Origin: Gammaproteobacteria bacterium
GTDB taxonomy: Bacteria; Pseudomonadota; Gammaproteobacteria; Steroidobacterales; Woeseiaceae
Length of the DNA: 44,155 nt
Assembly (NCBI GenBank): GCA_018699395.1
Contig: JABIQN010000050.1
Location: forward strand, 1-44,155
Reading direction: 5' to 3'
Positions 9,293 to 17,922 of the stretch are shown piece after piece. The notes under the pieces are model-generated. The model saw nothing but the letters and a program-made list of their open reading frames with translations. It did not search any database and was not told the origin of the DNA. The translations under genes and the position numbers were made by a program. Position 1 is the first letter of the stretch, and every line of letters starts with the position of its first letter.

Positions 9293-9805
9293 TTACATGA
9301 CCTGTTCGATGATCTCACTGGCAACAGACTTAACCTTCCTACCATCAGTCTCAACAACGATATCGGCGATTTCACGATACAGTGGGTCGCGCAACAGCAA
9401 TAGCTGCTCGAGCGTCGTCCTTGGGTCGGCGTTCTCGAGCAGTGGCCGCTCGCGACCTTTCAGAGTACGTGTGACCTGTTGATCTACTGTTGTATAGAGA
9501 TACACGACAAAACCTCGTGCACCCAAGCAGCTGCGGCTCTCAGGCTCCAATATCGCCCCACCACCGGTCGCAAGAACGACATCGTCCATTTTACTCAAGT
9601 CGTCGATCACAGCGGCTTCGCGCTTGCGAAACCCCATCTCTCCCTCTTTCTCAAAGATGAATGGGATATCAACGCCCGTGCGTGACTCAATCTCGTCATC
9701 GCTATCGACGAACGACAGATGCAAGGATCGTGCGAGATAACGCCCGACCACTGATTTGCCGGCCCCCATAGGCCCGATGAGAAAAATATTTTTTGGATGC
9801 TTCAT
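9293..9805 (-). CDS. aroK: Shikimate kinase
   Basis: Phosphorylates shikimate at the 3-OH in aromatic amino acid biosynthesis. The 170-residue P-loop kinase has Walker A GPMGAGKS (11-18), the shikimate-binding DSDDEIE (35-41), the FRKRE arginine motif, the GGGAI strand (ATGGGAIL), and the lid RERPLL. Length and order with aroB are typical of the AroK type. In most relatives pilQ lies immediately upstream; here only the 3' remnant of pilQ does, so the operon's native upstream promoter has probably been removed or replaced. Confidence 0.96.
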   Translation of the reverse strand: MKHPKNIFLIGPMGAGKSVVGRYLARSLHLSFVDSDDEIESRTGVDIPFIFEKEGEMGFRKREAAVIDDLSKMDDVVLATGGGAILEPESRSCLGARGFVVYLYTTVDQQVTRTLKGRERPLLENADPRTTLEQLLLLRDPLYREIADIVVETDGRKVKSVASEIIEQVM

Positions 9806-9875
9806 AAGCGATAGTGTTGCATAAAAGAAAGCTAATCCGAAGGTTGGCTTTCCAAATCAATGATGGTTTGACAAC

Positions 9876-10196
9876 TTAATAAATGCTGGAGCCTTCCTCA
9901 AGAATGCATGGCGTAACAAAGATCAGTAATTCTACCTTGCTATCAGTACGTTCCTTGTTACAGAACAGGGTACCCAGTACTTGAATATCACCCAGGAATG
10001 GAGTCTTTTTGGCCGTCTCGCGACGCTCAGTTCCTTAGATTCCGCCCAGTACAACCGTTTGACTATCCACAATGAGGACCTGCGTATCGACTGAGCGAGT
10101 GTCAATACTCGGCACCGCTCCGCCAATAACATCAATTAAGATAATTTCACCAACGTTATCTTTGCTGACGCGCAGATCTATGATGATGTTGTTATT
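9876..10196 (-). pseudogene. pilQ: 3' remnant of type IV pilus secretin gene pilQ, with an internal stop
   Basis: About 106 codons in one minus-strand frame match the C-terminal secretin domain of PilQ: IIIDLRVSKDNVGE, then PSIDTRSVDTQVLIVDSQ, TVVLGGI, TPFLGDIQVLGTLF, and KVELLIFVTPCIL. These include the secretin signatures (P-[FLI]-LGD-I-x-x-LG-x-LF and ELLIF-VTP). An in-frame TAA at 10035-10037, right after TVVLGGI, interrupts the frame; the same frame continues to TAA 9876-9878. There is no start, no N-terminal domains and no pilMNOP. Homology begins abruptly at about 10196, exactly at the mrcA start codon. In Pseudomonas-like genomes pilMNOPQ lies between divergent mrcA and aroK, so this is best read as the scar of a deletion of pilMNOP and most of pilQ. 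Confidence 0.85.
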
Positions 10197-12800
10197 ATGC
10201 ATAATCCAATGAATAAAAAAGCTAGACCACGCCACATAAGACAACTTAGATTCGCAAGATCGCTGGTTCTGGTGTTTGCGCTGGGCACAATTGGCACTTT
10301 AGCCGCCACTGCTGGAATAATTGGCGCCTATTACTATGTACAGCCCAGCCTGCAGTCCGCAGAAACGATTCGTGATATCCGTCTGGAGGTACCGTTGCGC
10401 ATTTTTAGCCGCGACGGGTACCTGATCAGTGAAATCGGCGAGCGGCGGCGTATTCCTATTACCTATGAAGACTTGCCAGCGCACGTCGTGCAGGCCTTTA
10501 TTGCGGCGGAAGACCGGCGCTTTTTCGAGCACTCAGGCATCGATTACCGCGGCGTCCTCCGGGCGGTCTTGCGCATGGCACGAACCGGTAACGCCTCTGG
10601 CGGCGGTGGCAGTACACTGACGCAGCAACTCGCACGTGATTACTTCCTTACGCGCGAACAGACGGTAAGCCGAAAACTCAAAGAGGCGTTTCTCGCCTTC
10701 AAGATTGAACAGGAGTTTACCAAGGAGCAGATCATGGCGCTGTTCCTGAACAAGATGTTTTTTGGTCAACGCGCGCATGGCGTCGCTGCAGCATCCAAGG
10801 TTTTCTTTAATAAAAATCTAGGTGACATCAACATAGCTGAAGCGGCTACGCTGGCTGGGGTATTACCCGCACCATCACGATATAACCCAGTTTCGAGCGC
10901 ACAAAACGCTGAAGTGCGCAGAGGTTACGTTCTCAGTCGAATGCTCATGCTCGGCTTTATAGACGATGCTGCATATCAGGAGTCCATGGACTTTCCATTG
11001 GAGTCTCAATTACACGGTGCTTCTATAGAGCTTAACGCTCCGTTTGTAGCAGAAATGGTGCGCAGCGAAATGTTGAAGCGTTACGGCGAGGATGCCTATA
11101 CAGCCGGCTATCAGGTGGTAACGTCGCTGGATTCGCGCATGCAAAAAGCCGCCAACTATGCATTACGTAACGGGCTACTCGAGTTCACTCGCAGACGCGG
11201 ATATCGTGGGCCGCTCTCCCAGATTGAACTTAGCGAAGATGTGTTGTCCCTTCCGCGCGATATATGGCCGGTTGAAATACTCGAGCCCCTTAATCGCTAT
11301 GCACCGGGTGGATTATCATTAGCTCTCGTAACCGCGGTGTCCGAGAACAACAGTGCGACGATAGTCTTCCGCGATACTAGCGAGGCAACTCTACCGTGGT
11401 CCGGTATTCGTTGGGCGAACGCGTTCATCGATCGCGAAAATTATGGCCCGGCTCCTGAGACTGCCGCCGAAGTTTTAAGCATCGGCGATGTTATCTACGT
11501 AATGCCGACCACGAATGATAGCTGGGCCCTCGCGCAAGTGCCCGATGTACAGGCAGCTCTTGTTTCGGTAGACCCTTATGACGGCGGCATCGCGGCACTA
11601 ACCGGTGGGTTCGACTACACCACCAGCAAATTTAACCGAGCGAGGCAAGCGTATCGTCAGCCTGGGTCCGCCTTTAAGCCGTTCATTTATTCTGCAGCAC
11701 TTGAACATGGCAATACTGCAGCGACGGTTGTTCTGGACGCACCAGTCGTAATTAGTTCGTCTGAGCTTGAGGCGATCTGGCGACCAATTAACTACAGCGG
11801 ACGCTTTTATGGCCCGACACGAATGCGTGAGGCCTTGGTTCGATCTATGAATCTGGTGTCGGTCCGCTTACTGTTGTTCGAGACTGGCATTGGAAATGCG
11901 GTACGGCATATCGCGAAGTTCGGCTTCAGTGACACAACGCTCATTAGAAATGGGTCGCTTGCGTTGGGTGGTGGCGATGCCTCTGTGCTGGACATGGCAC
12001 AGGGTTACGCGATGATTGCCAATGGCGGTCATGCCGTGGCACCCTACGTTATAGATTCGATATTTGGTCCCAGTGGCGAACCACTGTATCGAGTCGAGCC
12101 TGCTATCGTTTGCGATGAATGTTTCGTAGAAGAGCTGGGCCAGCCAATCATTATCGAGAAGTTGGCCGAAGGATCAATCGAAGACGAGGCTCTTGATCGA
12201 GAGTTGATGCTCGAGGAAATGGCAGGCGTTATCGATTCGTATCGGCCAACGGCAACTGACGCTCCAGAGTTATTCGAGCATTTCAATGCCGCTCCTCAAG
12301 CCATTACTCCACAAAACGCATATCTGGTGCAGGACATGATGCGCGATGTAATTCAGCGCGGCACTGGCGTACGCGCACGCAGAGAATTGGGACGTTCAGA
12401 CCTGTCTGGAAAGACAGGCACATCGAACGACAGGCGAGACGCCTGGTTCGGCGGCTTCAATGCCGACCTTGCCGCCGTTATCTGGGTTGGTTATGACGAT
12501 TCGCAACCTTTAGGTCCACGCGAAGAAGGCTCACGTACCGCGCTACCTATATGGATTGAGTTTGCCCGCATAGCGCTAAAAGATGTCCCGGAACATCAGA
12601 TGCCCATGCCAGAGGGTATCGTGTCTGTTCGAATTGATAGAGAAACCGGTTGCCCTGCCCGAGCTGGCCAATCTAATGTTACTTTTGAAGTGTTTCGTGA
12701 AGGTCACGTCCCAGACTGCGAACGATTTGAAGAGATCACAGATCCATTCAATAATGCCGCCGGGATCAATCCAGAAGAAGAAGATGAGGCGCTTTTTTAG
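10197..12800 (+). CDS. mrcA: Penicillin-binding protein 1A (bifunctional glycosyltransferase/transpeptidase)
   Basis: Class A PBP that polymerises lipid II and crosslinks peptidoglycan in the periplasm, anchored by one N-terminal membrane segment (about residues 22-46). The 867-residue product carries the GT51 domain with EDRRFFEHSG (catalytic Glu105), GGGSTLTQQLARDYFL, RKLKEAFLA and NKMFFGQRAHGV. A PBP1A-type OB-like insert follows, then the transpeptidase: S491-AFK (RQPGSAFKPF), SMN in LVRSMNLVS, and KTGTS at 739-743. Two ATGs compete, 10197 and 10209 (MNKKARP); neither has a clear ribosome site. The upstream region that should hold its promoter is now pilQ remnant, which may explain why that fragment has persisted. 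Confidence 0.95.
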   Translation: MHNPMNKKARPRHIRQLRFARSLVLVFALGTIGTLAATAGIIGAYYYVQPSLQSAETIRDIRLEVPLRIFSRDGYLISEIGERRRIPITYEDLPAHVVQAFIAAEDRRFFEHSGIDYRGVLRAVLRMARTGNASGGGGSTLTQQLARDYFLTREQTVSRKLKEAFLAFKIEQEFTKEQIMALFLNKMFFGQRAHGVAAASKVFFNKNLGDINIAEAATLAGVLPAPSRYNPVSSAQNAEVRRGYVLSRMLMLGFIDDAAYQESMDFPLESQLHGASIELNAPFVAEMVRSEMLKRYGEDAYTAGYQVVTSLDSRMQKAANYALRNGLLEFTRRRGYRGPLSQIELSEDVLSLPRDIWPVEILEPLNRYAPGGLSLALVTAVSENNSATIVFRDTSEATLPWSGIRWANAFIDRENYGPAPETAAEVLSIGDVIYVMPTTNDSWALAQVPDVQAALVSVDPYDGGIAALTGGFDYTTSKFNRARQAYRQPGSAFKPFIYSAALEHGNTAATVVLDAPVVISSSELEAIWRPINYSGRFYGPTRMREALVRSMNLVSVRLLLFETGIGNAVRHIAKFGFSDTTLIRNGSLALGGGDASVLDMAQGYAMIANGGHAVAPYVIDSIFGPSGEPLYRVEPAIVCDECFVEELGQPIIIEKLAEGSIEDEALDRELMLEEMAGVIDSYRPTATDAPELFEHFNAAPQAITPQNAYLVQDMMRDVIQRGTGVRARRELGRSDLSGKTGTSNDRRDAWFGGFNADLAAVIWVGYDDSQPLGPREEGSRTALPIWIEFARIALKDVPEHQMPMPEGIVSVRIDRETGCPARAGQSNVTFEVFREGHVPDCERFEEITDPFNNAAGINPEEEDEALF

Positions 12801-12817
12801 CTAGCAAGTCGAAATTT

Positions 12818-13429
12818 ATGGGAAGAAAACCGGATAGTGATTCAGGGCGAGCGCGACAAGTCGTCGCGCAAGAAGCTGCTCGCATGATTGTTGACCATGG
12901 CATTCGTGACTATCGTCTCGCAAAACAAAAGGCCGCCGATCGACTTGGCATGGGCGCACGTGGCTCGCTACCCGGCAACGAAGAGATCGAAGAAGCCGTC
13001 GCAGAACAACGGCAGATATTCGGTGGCGAATCCCATGAGCAACTCCTACGATTGATGCGAACCGCGGCACTTTCAGCAATGACACTGCTAAAAGCTTATT
13101 CGCCGCGCCTCGTGGGGCCCGTACTTGCCGGAACGGCGGACGAGAACTCGAGCGTCAACTTACATGTCTTCGCTGATAGCCCCGAGGTAATAGCCATGGA
13201 AATTGGCGATATGGGTATTCAGTTCAAATCATATGAGCGTCGACTAAAAACTCGTCGCGGACAAGTTGAAATGTATGCCGGATTCGAATTCAGTCACTGT
13301 AATGAAGTAATCCAGGCGACCGCCTTTCCATTCGATGGTTTACGCCAAGCACCACTTTCACCTATCAACGGCAAACCGATGAAACGGGTAGACACTAATG
13401 CCGTGCAGGAGTTACTTAAGCACGTATAA
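12818..13429 (+). CDS. Conserved hypothetical protein (nucleotide-binding-like, function unknown)
   Basis: A 203-residue soluble protein, 17 bases downstream of mrcA. The N-terminal half is charged and helical (AARMIVDHGIRDYRLAKQKAADRLGM), a pattern I associate with a small uncharacterised family scattered in gammaproteobacteria. The middle has a hydrophobic segment around LSAMTLLKAYSPRLVGPVLAGTADENSSVNLHVFAD, resembling a Rossmann- or nucleotidyltransferase-like strand-turn, followed by a charged C-terminal part (FKSYERRLKTRRG). No catalytic motif is certain. There is no signal peptide or membrane helix. The ATG has no strong ribosome site, so translation may depend on mrcA coupling. It converges with gltA after 22 bases. 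Confidence 0.75.
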   Translation: MGRKPDSDSGRARQVVAQEAARMIVDHGIRDYRLAKQKAADRLGMGARGSLPGNEEIEEAVAEQRQIFGGESHEQLLRLMRTAALSAMTLLKAYSPRLVGPVLAGTADENSSVNLHVFADSPEVIAMEIGDMGIQFKSYERRLKTRRGQVEMYAGFEFSHCNEVIQATAFPFDGLRQAPLSPINGKPMKRVDTNAVQELLKHV

Positions 13430-13451
13430 GATCGGCATTCAGCCTTAGCGG

Positions 13452-14744
13452 TTAGCGATCACCGACGAGCGTGTAGTCTCTTGCTACCGGTCCTGTGTAA
13501 AGCTGGCGCGGTCGTGCAATCTTGCCTTTCGGATCGGCAATCATTTCTCGCCAATGTGCGGTCCAGCCGACTGAGCGGCCGAGTGCGAACATAACGGTAA
13601 ACATCGAGGTTGGAATTCCAAGCGCGCGATAGATGATGCCCGAGTAGAAGTCGACGTTCGGATACAAGTTTTTCTCTTTGAAATAATCGTCGTTAAGAGC
13701 AACTTGTTCGAGTTCCTGCGCAAGATCGAAGAGAGGTGTATCTTTTCGGTCCAGTTTTTGCAAAACCTTGTAGCACATTTCCCGAATGATCGTGGCACGC
13801 GGATCGAAGTTCTTATAGACCCGGTGACCGAAGCCCATCAAACGGAAAGGATCGTTCTTATCCTTAGCTTTTTCGACGTACTTGCCGATCTGGCTAACGT
13901 CACCGATCTCTTCGAGCATGTTAAGGACAGCTTCATTTGCGCCGCCATGTGCGGGGCCCCAGAGCGCCGAAATGCCAGCGGCGATAGCAGAGTAAGGGTT
14001 GGCGCCAGAACTGCCAGCCATGCGTACCGTCGACGTCGAACAGTTTTGCTCATGATCGGCATGCAGAATAAATAACAAGTCCAATGCTTCCGCTGCAACA
14101 GGATCAATCTCGTAGGGCTCAGCAGGAACCGCGAACAACATATGCAACAGGTTCTCGCAGTAGCTCAGATCATTACGCGGATAAATGAATGGCTGACCAC
14201 TGTTTAATTTATAAGCCGCTGCCGCGATAGTCGGCAATTTCGCCAAGATACGGTGTGAAAAGATATCCCGATGCTCTTTGTTCGAGGCATCCATCTCTTC
14301 GTGATAATACGCGGACATTGATCCGACGACGGCCGACAACATCGCCATCGGATGTGCGTCATAGCGGAATCCCTTGAAAAAACTCAACATGCCTTCGTTC
14401 AACATGGTGTGACGGCGAATGGTTGTGTCGAACTCGTCGAGTTCTTTTGCGGTCGGCAACTCGCCGTTCAACAACAGGTAAGAGACTTCGATAAAGCTGG
14501 AATTTTTGGCAAGCTGTTCGACCGGGTAACCTCGATACATCAGAATGCCTTTCTCGCCATCGATGAACGTAATATCCGATTCGCAGCTACCGGTCGATAC
14601 GAATCCGGGGTCGTAAGTAAATACGCCCTGCTTACGATACAACTTGGCTATGTCGATTACATCGGGTCCGATCGTACCGCTTCGAACTGGTAAATCTATT
14701 TCCAAGCCATCCGGGCTCTTCAGACGATATGCATCCTCGCTCAT
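13452..14744 (-). CDS. gltA: Citrate synthase (type II, hexameric-type length)
   Basis: Condenses acetyl-CoA and oxaloacetate at the entry of the TCA cycle. The 430-residue length and N-terminal extension (with [17 protein letters not shown]) fit the Gram-negative GltA class. Catalytic residues expected from the family are His266 ([12 protein letters not shown]), His307 ([14 protein letters not shown]) and Asp365 (YPNVDFYSG). The ATG at 14744 has a good GAGG ribosome site (AAGAGGAAAGAG). It is separated from rpmE upstream on the same strand by 118 bases holding an apparent terminator and an inverted repeat, so it probably has its own promoter there. Confidence 0.98.
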   Translation of the reverse strand: MSEDAYRLKSPDGLEIDLPVRSGTIGPDVIDIAKLYRKQGVFTYDPGFVSTGSCESDITFIDGEKGILMYRGYPVEQLAKNSSFIEVSYLLLNGELPTAKELDEFDTTIRRHTMLNEGMLSFFKGFRYDAHPMAMLSAVVGSMSAYYHEEMDASNKEHRDIFSHRILAKLPTIAAAAYKLNSGQPFIYPRNDLSYCENLLHMLFAVPAEPYEIDPVAAEALDLLFILHADHEQNCSTSTVRMAGSSGANPYSAIAAGISALWGPAHGGANEAVLNMLEEIGDVSQIGKYVEKAKDKNDPFRLMGFGHRVYKNFDPRATIIREMCYKVLQKLDRKDTPLFDLAQELEQVALNDDYFKEKNLYPNVDFYSGIIYRALGIPTSMFTVMFALGRSVGWTAHWREMIADPKGKIARPRQLYTGPVARDYTLVGDR

Positions 14745-14793
14745 CTCTTTCCTCTTATTCCTTTAATTTAGAACTTATTGAGCATAGCAGAGC

Positions 14794-14809
14794 TCCCGGT
14801 GCGCCGGGA
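14794..14809. repeat. Short perfect inverted repeat upstream of gltA
   Basis: TCCCGG-TGCG-CCGGGA lies between rpmE and gltA, 50 bases upstream of the gltA start. There is no T tract on either side, so it is not a typical intrinsic terminator. It could act as a protein-binding site or a leader hairpin for gltA; neither can be decided from sequence alone. Confidence 0.4.
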
Positions 14810-14828
14810 TCGTGAAAAGTCATTATAT

Positions 14829-14865
14829 AAAGACACCAGACGGCCGCAAAGGGCCGTATGTCTTA
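14829..14865 (-). terminator. Probable intrinsic terminator after rpmE
   Basis: Read on the minus strand, the stem pairs AAGACA with TGTCTT and ACGGCC with GGCCGT around a CTTTGC loop. It begins inside the rpmE stop codon and is followed by TATATAAT. The stem is strong and GC-rich; the T tract is short, so termination may be incomplete. Confidence 0.55.
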
Positions 14866-15066
14866 ACCCATACCGTACTTCTTGCGGAACTTGTCTACGC
14901 GGCCGCCAGTATCGACTTTCTTCTGCTTGCCAGTGTAAAACGGGTGGCACAAGGAGCACACCTCGATACGGAGAGCCTCGCCGAGGGTCGAGCGAGTGGT
15001 GAACTCGTTGCCACAACTACAGGTGACCTGAATATCGTTGTAATTGGGATGTATGTCGGCTTTCAT
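14863..15066 (-). CDS. rpmE: 50S ribosomal protein L31 (zinc-binding form)
   Basis: A 67-residue ribosomal protein of the large subunit. It is the C+ form: Cys16 and Cys18 (VTCSCGNEF) with Cys37 and Cys40 ([12 protein letters not shown]) supply a zinc site. The start MKADIHPNY and the end VDKFRKKYG are characteristic. The ribosome site is GGGAGAG before the ATG. It appears monocistronic, with its own terminator downstream and the long non-coding gap upstream. Confidence 0.97.
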   Translation of the reverse strand: MKADIHPNYNDIQVTCSCGNEFTTRSTLGEALRIEVCSLCHPFYTGKQKKVDTGGRVDKFRKKYGMG

Positions 15067-15443
15067 TTTCAGGCTCTCCCGAGCACGCTACTACATAAAA
15101 AGGTCGCGTAGGATATAAGGAAGCAAGGATCTCCGCAAGCCCCGTTTTTATCCACAGAACCTGTGGACAAGACTGTGTATGAAAATTGAGTGAATGCTCT
15201 AAGCTACGGTTTTTCATAGATCGTTGTCAGAATGACTAATTTTTGTCCAATTTCTATTGGCAATACAAAACAACAACTTACGAGACTTTTGCAACACAGA
15301 TGGTGAGCAGAGAGCCCTCTTGCACTGAAAACAAAGGCATACGTACGGACTTGTGCATAAGCGAATAACTCGACCAACGGTAGACAAATCAAACAAATCG
15401 TATCTGGCCAGCAAGAAACTGCGCAATTTAGACTACAAATTCA
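15067..15443. other. Non-coding gap with DnaA-box-like cluster and inverted repeats
   Basis: No convincing gene is seen in this 377-base stretch between rpmE and hemW. It holds an exact DnaA box TTATCCACA (15148-15156) facing a near-box TGTGGACAA (15162-15170), so that the two form an inverted repeat. There is a weaker box TGTGTATGA (15174-15182) and a consensus-compatible TGTGCATAA (15352-15360, TTATGCACA on the minus strand). An inverted repeat CCAAT-TTCT-ATTGG (15247-15260), extendable to TTG/CAA with one bulge, sits in a comparatively A+T-rich part. It must also contain the rpmE promoter. It may be a replication-associated or DnaA-regulated region; the classical dnaA, rpmH or mnmG neighbours of oriC are absent. 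Confidence 0.5.
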
Positions 15444-16604
15444 TTAAGATTCGACATCATCAATGATGAAGCCAGACTGCAAATCATTCAAAAAACGGCG
15501 CCCAAGCCTCGTCGGTATCCAGAATTGATTATCATCGCGCTCGATAAGGCCCTTCTTTCTCACATCCACCGCTGCATCCACTAGATCGGATGTCGTTAGT
15601 CCCGTCCGTGCGGCGAATAGTTTTTCCGCAAAGCCCTCATTAAGGCGCAGCGCATTGAGCATGAACTCAAACATCAAATCGGCCTCACCCAAGGGCCTCA
15701 GGCCCGCCTCGGGCTCGTTTGATTCCTGCATGATCATGTATTGCATTGGGTTTGCCGGCCTCTGGTAACGGAAAATGCCTGAAGCGTTCGTAATCTTGCC
15801 ATGGGCACCCGCGCCAATCGCAAGATAGTCCCCGAAGGACCAATAATTGAGATTGTGCTGGCAGCGTCGTCCTTCTCTTGCATATGCGGAAACCTCGTAT
15901 TGCTCATATCCATGGCGCTTAAGGAGCTCTTGACCCCGATCCTGAATTTCAAAGGCGAGATCGTCGTCTGGAAGATTAGCGGGCGGGCGGGCGTAAAACA
16001 CGGTGTTGGGCTCTAGGGTCAGTTGGTACCAGGAAATATGGGTGGGATCGAGGTCTATCGCAGCAGACAAGTCGGCCATTGCCATTTCTACAGTCTGGTT
16101 CGGCAGGTCGTGCATCAAATCTATGTTGATGTTGTCAAAACCAGCGTCCTTGGCATCCAGTACAGCGCATGAGATATCAGCGCTACTATGAATACGGCCA
16201 AGCAGCCCCAAAGTAGCGTCATCAAAGCTCTGCGCGCCGACAGACAAGCGTGTAACGCCAGCGTCTCGATAGCCGGCCGGCGATCCGCATTCCACTGTCC
16301 CGGGATTCGCTTCCATCGTCACCTCAGCGTTTTGTGCGATGGAGAAGTGCTGCTTCGCGCCATCAAGCAGCCGACCAATCTCATTCGGTGTAAAAAGACT
16401 GGGTGTGCCGCCGCCCAAGAAAACCGTCTGAATCTCTCTCCCATCGCCTCTGTGCGCCTGCTGCTCCATATCGTGCAGCAAAGCCAAGATATAACGGTCT
16501 TTAGGTGCGTTGTCGCCGGCATGGTGAGAATTAAAATCACAATAGGGGCACTTTCTTACACACCATGGCAGGTGCACATACAAAGACAGGGGCGGCTCAA
16601 TCAC
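15444..16604 (-). CDS. hemW: Radical SAM heme chaperone HemW
   Basis: Radical SAM protein related to oxygen-independent coproporphyrinogen oxidase, but of the HemW class that handles heme rather than oxidising coproporphyrinogen. The 386-residue product has the cluster motif CVRKCPYC (Cys15, Cys19, Cys22), then FLGGGTPSLF, MEANPGTVE, RLSVGAQSFDD and the C-terminal winged-helix-like HemN_C region. The start is GTG 16604, which overlaps the end of the full-length rdgB frame as GTGA, supporting the view that rdgB originally read through to 16601. The neighbour order rdgB-hemW is widespread in gammaproteobacteria. Confidence 0.94.
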   Translation of the reverse strand: MIEPPLSLYVHLPWCVRKCPYCDFNSHHAGDNAPKDRYILALLHDMEQQAHRGDGREIQTVFLGGGTPSLFTPNEIGRLLDGAKQHFSIAQNAEVTMEANPGTVECGSPAGYRDAGVTRLSVGAQSFDDATLGLLGRIHSSADISCAVLDAKDAGFDNINIDLMHDLPNQTVEMAMADLSAAIDLDPTHISWYQLTLEPNTVFYARPPANLPDDDLAFEIQDRGQELLKRHGYEQYEVSAYAREGRRCQHNLNYWSFGDYLAIGAGAHGKITNASGIFRYQRPANPMQYMIMQESNEPEAGLRPLGEADLMFEFMLNALRLNEGFAEKLFAARTGLTTSDLVDAAVDVRKKGLIERDDNQFWIPTRLGRRFLNDLQSGFIIDDVES

Positions 16605-17200
16605 GCGTAGGTCTGTTTGATCAATTCAACCAATCGGCGCAAAGCCTGGCCGCGATGGCTCAGAGCGTTTTTCCTCTATGAGCTTAGCTCTGCTGAGCTG
16701 CAGCCGCAATCCAGAACAAAAAATAGAGGGTCATAGCCAAAGCCGCCCTCACCGTGTTGCCGATGCAATATTTCACCAAGCCACAACCCCTCTGCAACCA
16801 GCGGTTCGCGATCTGCGTTAACAAAAGTGGCCACGCAATGAAATGCGGCGGCTCTATCATCGACGCCCTCGAGCACTTGCAACAGCTTGGCATTGTTGGC
16901 CATGTCGTCACCATGTTCGCCGGCGAACCGTGCCGAATATACACCCGGTGCGCCGTCAAGAGCCTTGACCGACAGGCCGGAATCATCAGCAATAGCCGGC
17001 AAGCCTGTCAATCTCGCGGCATGTTGTGCTTTGATTAGCGAATTTTCCCTGAAACTCTGCCCACTTTCATCGGCATCAGCCACGCCGTAATCGGACTGCG
17101 CAACAACTTCGACGCCGAGACCTTCCAACAGTCGGGATATTTCCCGGATCTTGCCAACATTGCTGCTGGCTATAACAACTTTCTTAAGTGAGGTGTTCAC
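16601..17200 (-). pseudogene. rdgB: dITP/XTP pyrophosphatase RdgB with a premature amber codon
   Basis: House-cleaning enzyme hydrolysing dITP, ITP and XTP to monophosphates. It starts at GTG 17200 and is interrupted by TAG at 16676-16678 after 174 residues. The same frame then continues RKNALSHRGQALRRLVELIKQTYA to a TGA at 16601-16603, giving 199 codons, the normal family length. Present motifs are SSNVGKIREI, ADDSGLSV, GAPGVYSARFAG and GFGYDPLF. The interrupted tail holds the conserved SHRG/A block that contacts the nucleotide, so the truncated protein is probably impaired. The tail is otherwise perfectly conserved, which suggests a recent mutation, a sequencing error, or readthrough. The start overlaps the rph stop by one base. 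Confidence 0.85.
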
Positions 17201-17922
17201 TACAATGCCGTCGCAATCGCCTCGTTTTGTGCCATGATTATTTCGCTGATACCTGTACGAGCGAGACCCAGCATCGCGGTAAACTCGGCGTCATTAAACG
17301 CGTGACCTTCCGCGGTTCCCTGAACCTCAATAAAGTTACCGGCGCCGTTCATCACGATATTCATGTCTGTTTCAGCCTGAGAGTCCTCAGCGTAGTCAAG
17401 ATCAAGAACTGGCACGCCATTGTAGATACCCACTGACACAGCAGCGACCTGCCCATGCAGCGGGTTTTTCTTCAATTTGCCACTGGCCGTTAGGCGTTCC
17501 ATTGCAATGGCTAGCGCAACATAAGCTCCACTAATGGATGCGGTTCGGGTTCCACCGTCAGCCTGCAAAACGTCACAGTCGAGCATTATCGAGCGCTCAC
17601 CCAGTGCTTTCATATCCGTAATCGCTCGCAGCGACCGGCCGATCAAACGCTGGATTTCAAGTGTCCGCCCGCCCTGCTTGCCGCGTGTAGCTTCACGGCC
17701 GGACCGCGTATGTGTCGCACGAGGCAGCATGCCGTACTCACCGGTTACCCAGCCACTGCCTTTACCGCGCATCCAACCAGGCACTCGCTCATCAATGCTG
17801 GCCGTGCACAGCACCTGCGTGTCCCCGAAGGAGGCCAAAACACTGCCCTCTGCGTGCTTTGTAAAATCTGTAACGAAGCGAACTTCGCGCATAGTTGCGG
17901 GATCGCGGCCACTTGGACGCAT
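17200..17922 (-). CDS. rph: Ribonuclease PH
   Basis: Phosphorolytic 3'-5' exoribonuclease trimming tRNA precursors. The 240-residue product begins [16 protein letters not shown] and has [18 protein letters not shown], the conserved [21 protein letters not shown] segment, the phosphate-binding RSLRA in [30 protein letters not shown] and the catalytic-metal aspartates in [15 protein letters not shown]. The ATG has a good GGAGAA ribosome site. It heads rph-rdgB-hemW and diverges from yicC, as in many gammaproteobacteria. Confidence 0.97.
   Translation of the reverse strand: MRPSGRDPATMREVRFVTDFTKHAEGSVLASFGDTQVLCTASIDERVPGWMRGKGSGWVTGEYGMLPRATHTRSGREATRGKQGGRTLEIQRLIGRSLRAITDMKALGERSIMLDCDVLQADGGTRTASISGAYVALAIAMERLTASGKLKKNPLHGQVAAVSVGIYNGVPVLDLDYAEDSQAETDMNIVMNGAGNFIEVQGTAEGHAFNDAEFTAMLGLARTGISEIIMAQNEAIATAL

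Noticed and set aside
15148-15170. The TTATCCACAG/CTGTGGACAA inverted repeat as a terminator
   Set aside because: There is no T tract on either strand; DnaA-type binding sites are the better explanation.
15204-15426. Two minus-strand ORFs of 62 and 70 codons in the rpmE-hemW gap
   Set aside because: They overlap each other in different frames, have no ribosome site and no recognisable sequence, and lie across the inverted repeats.
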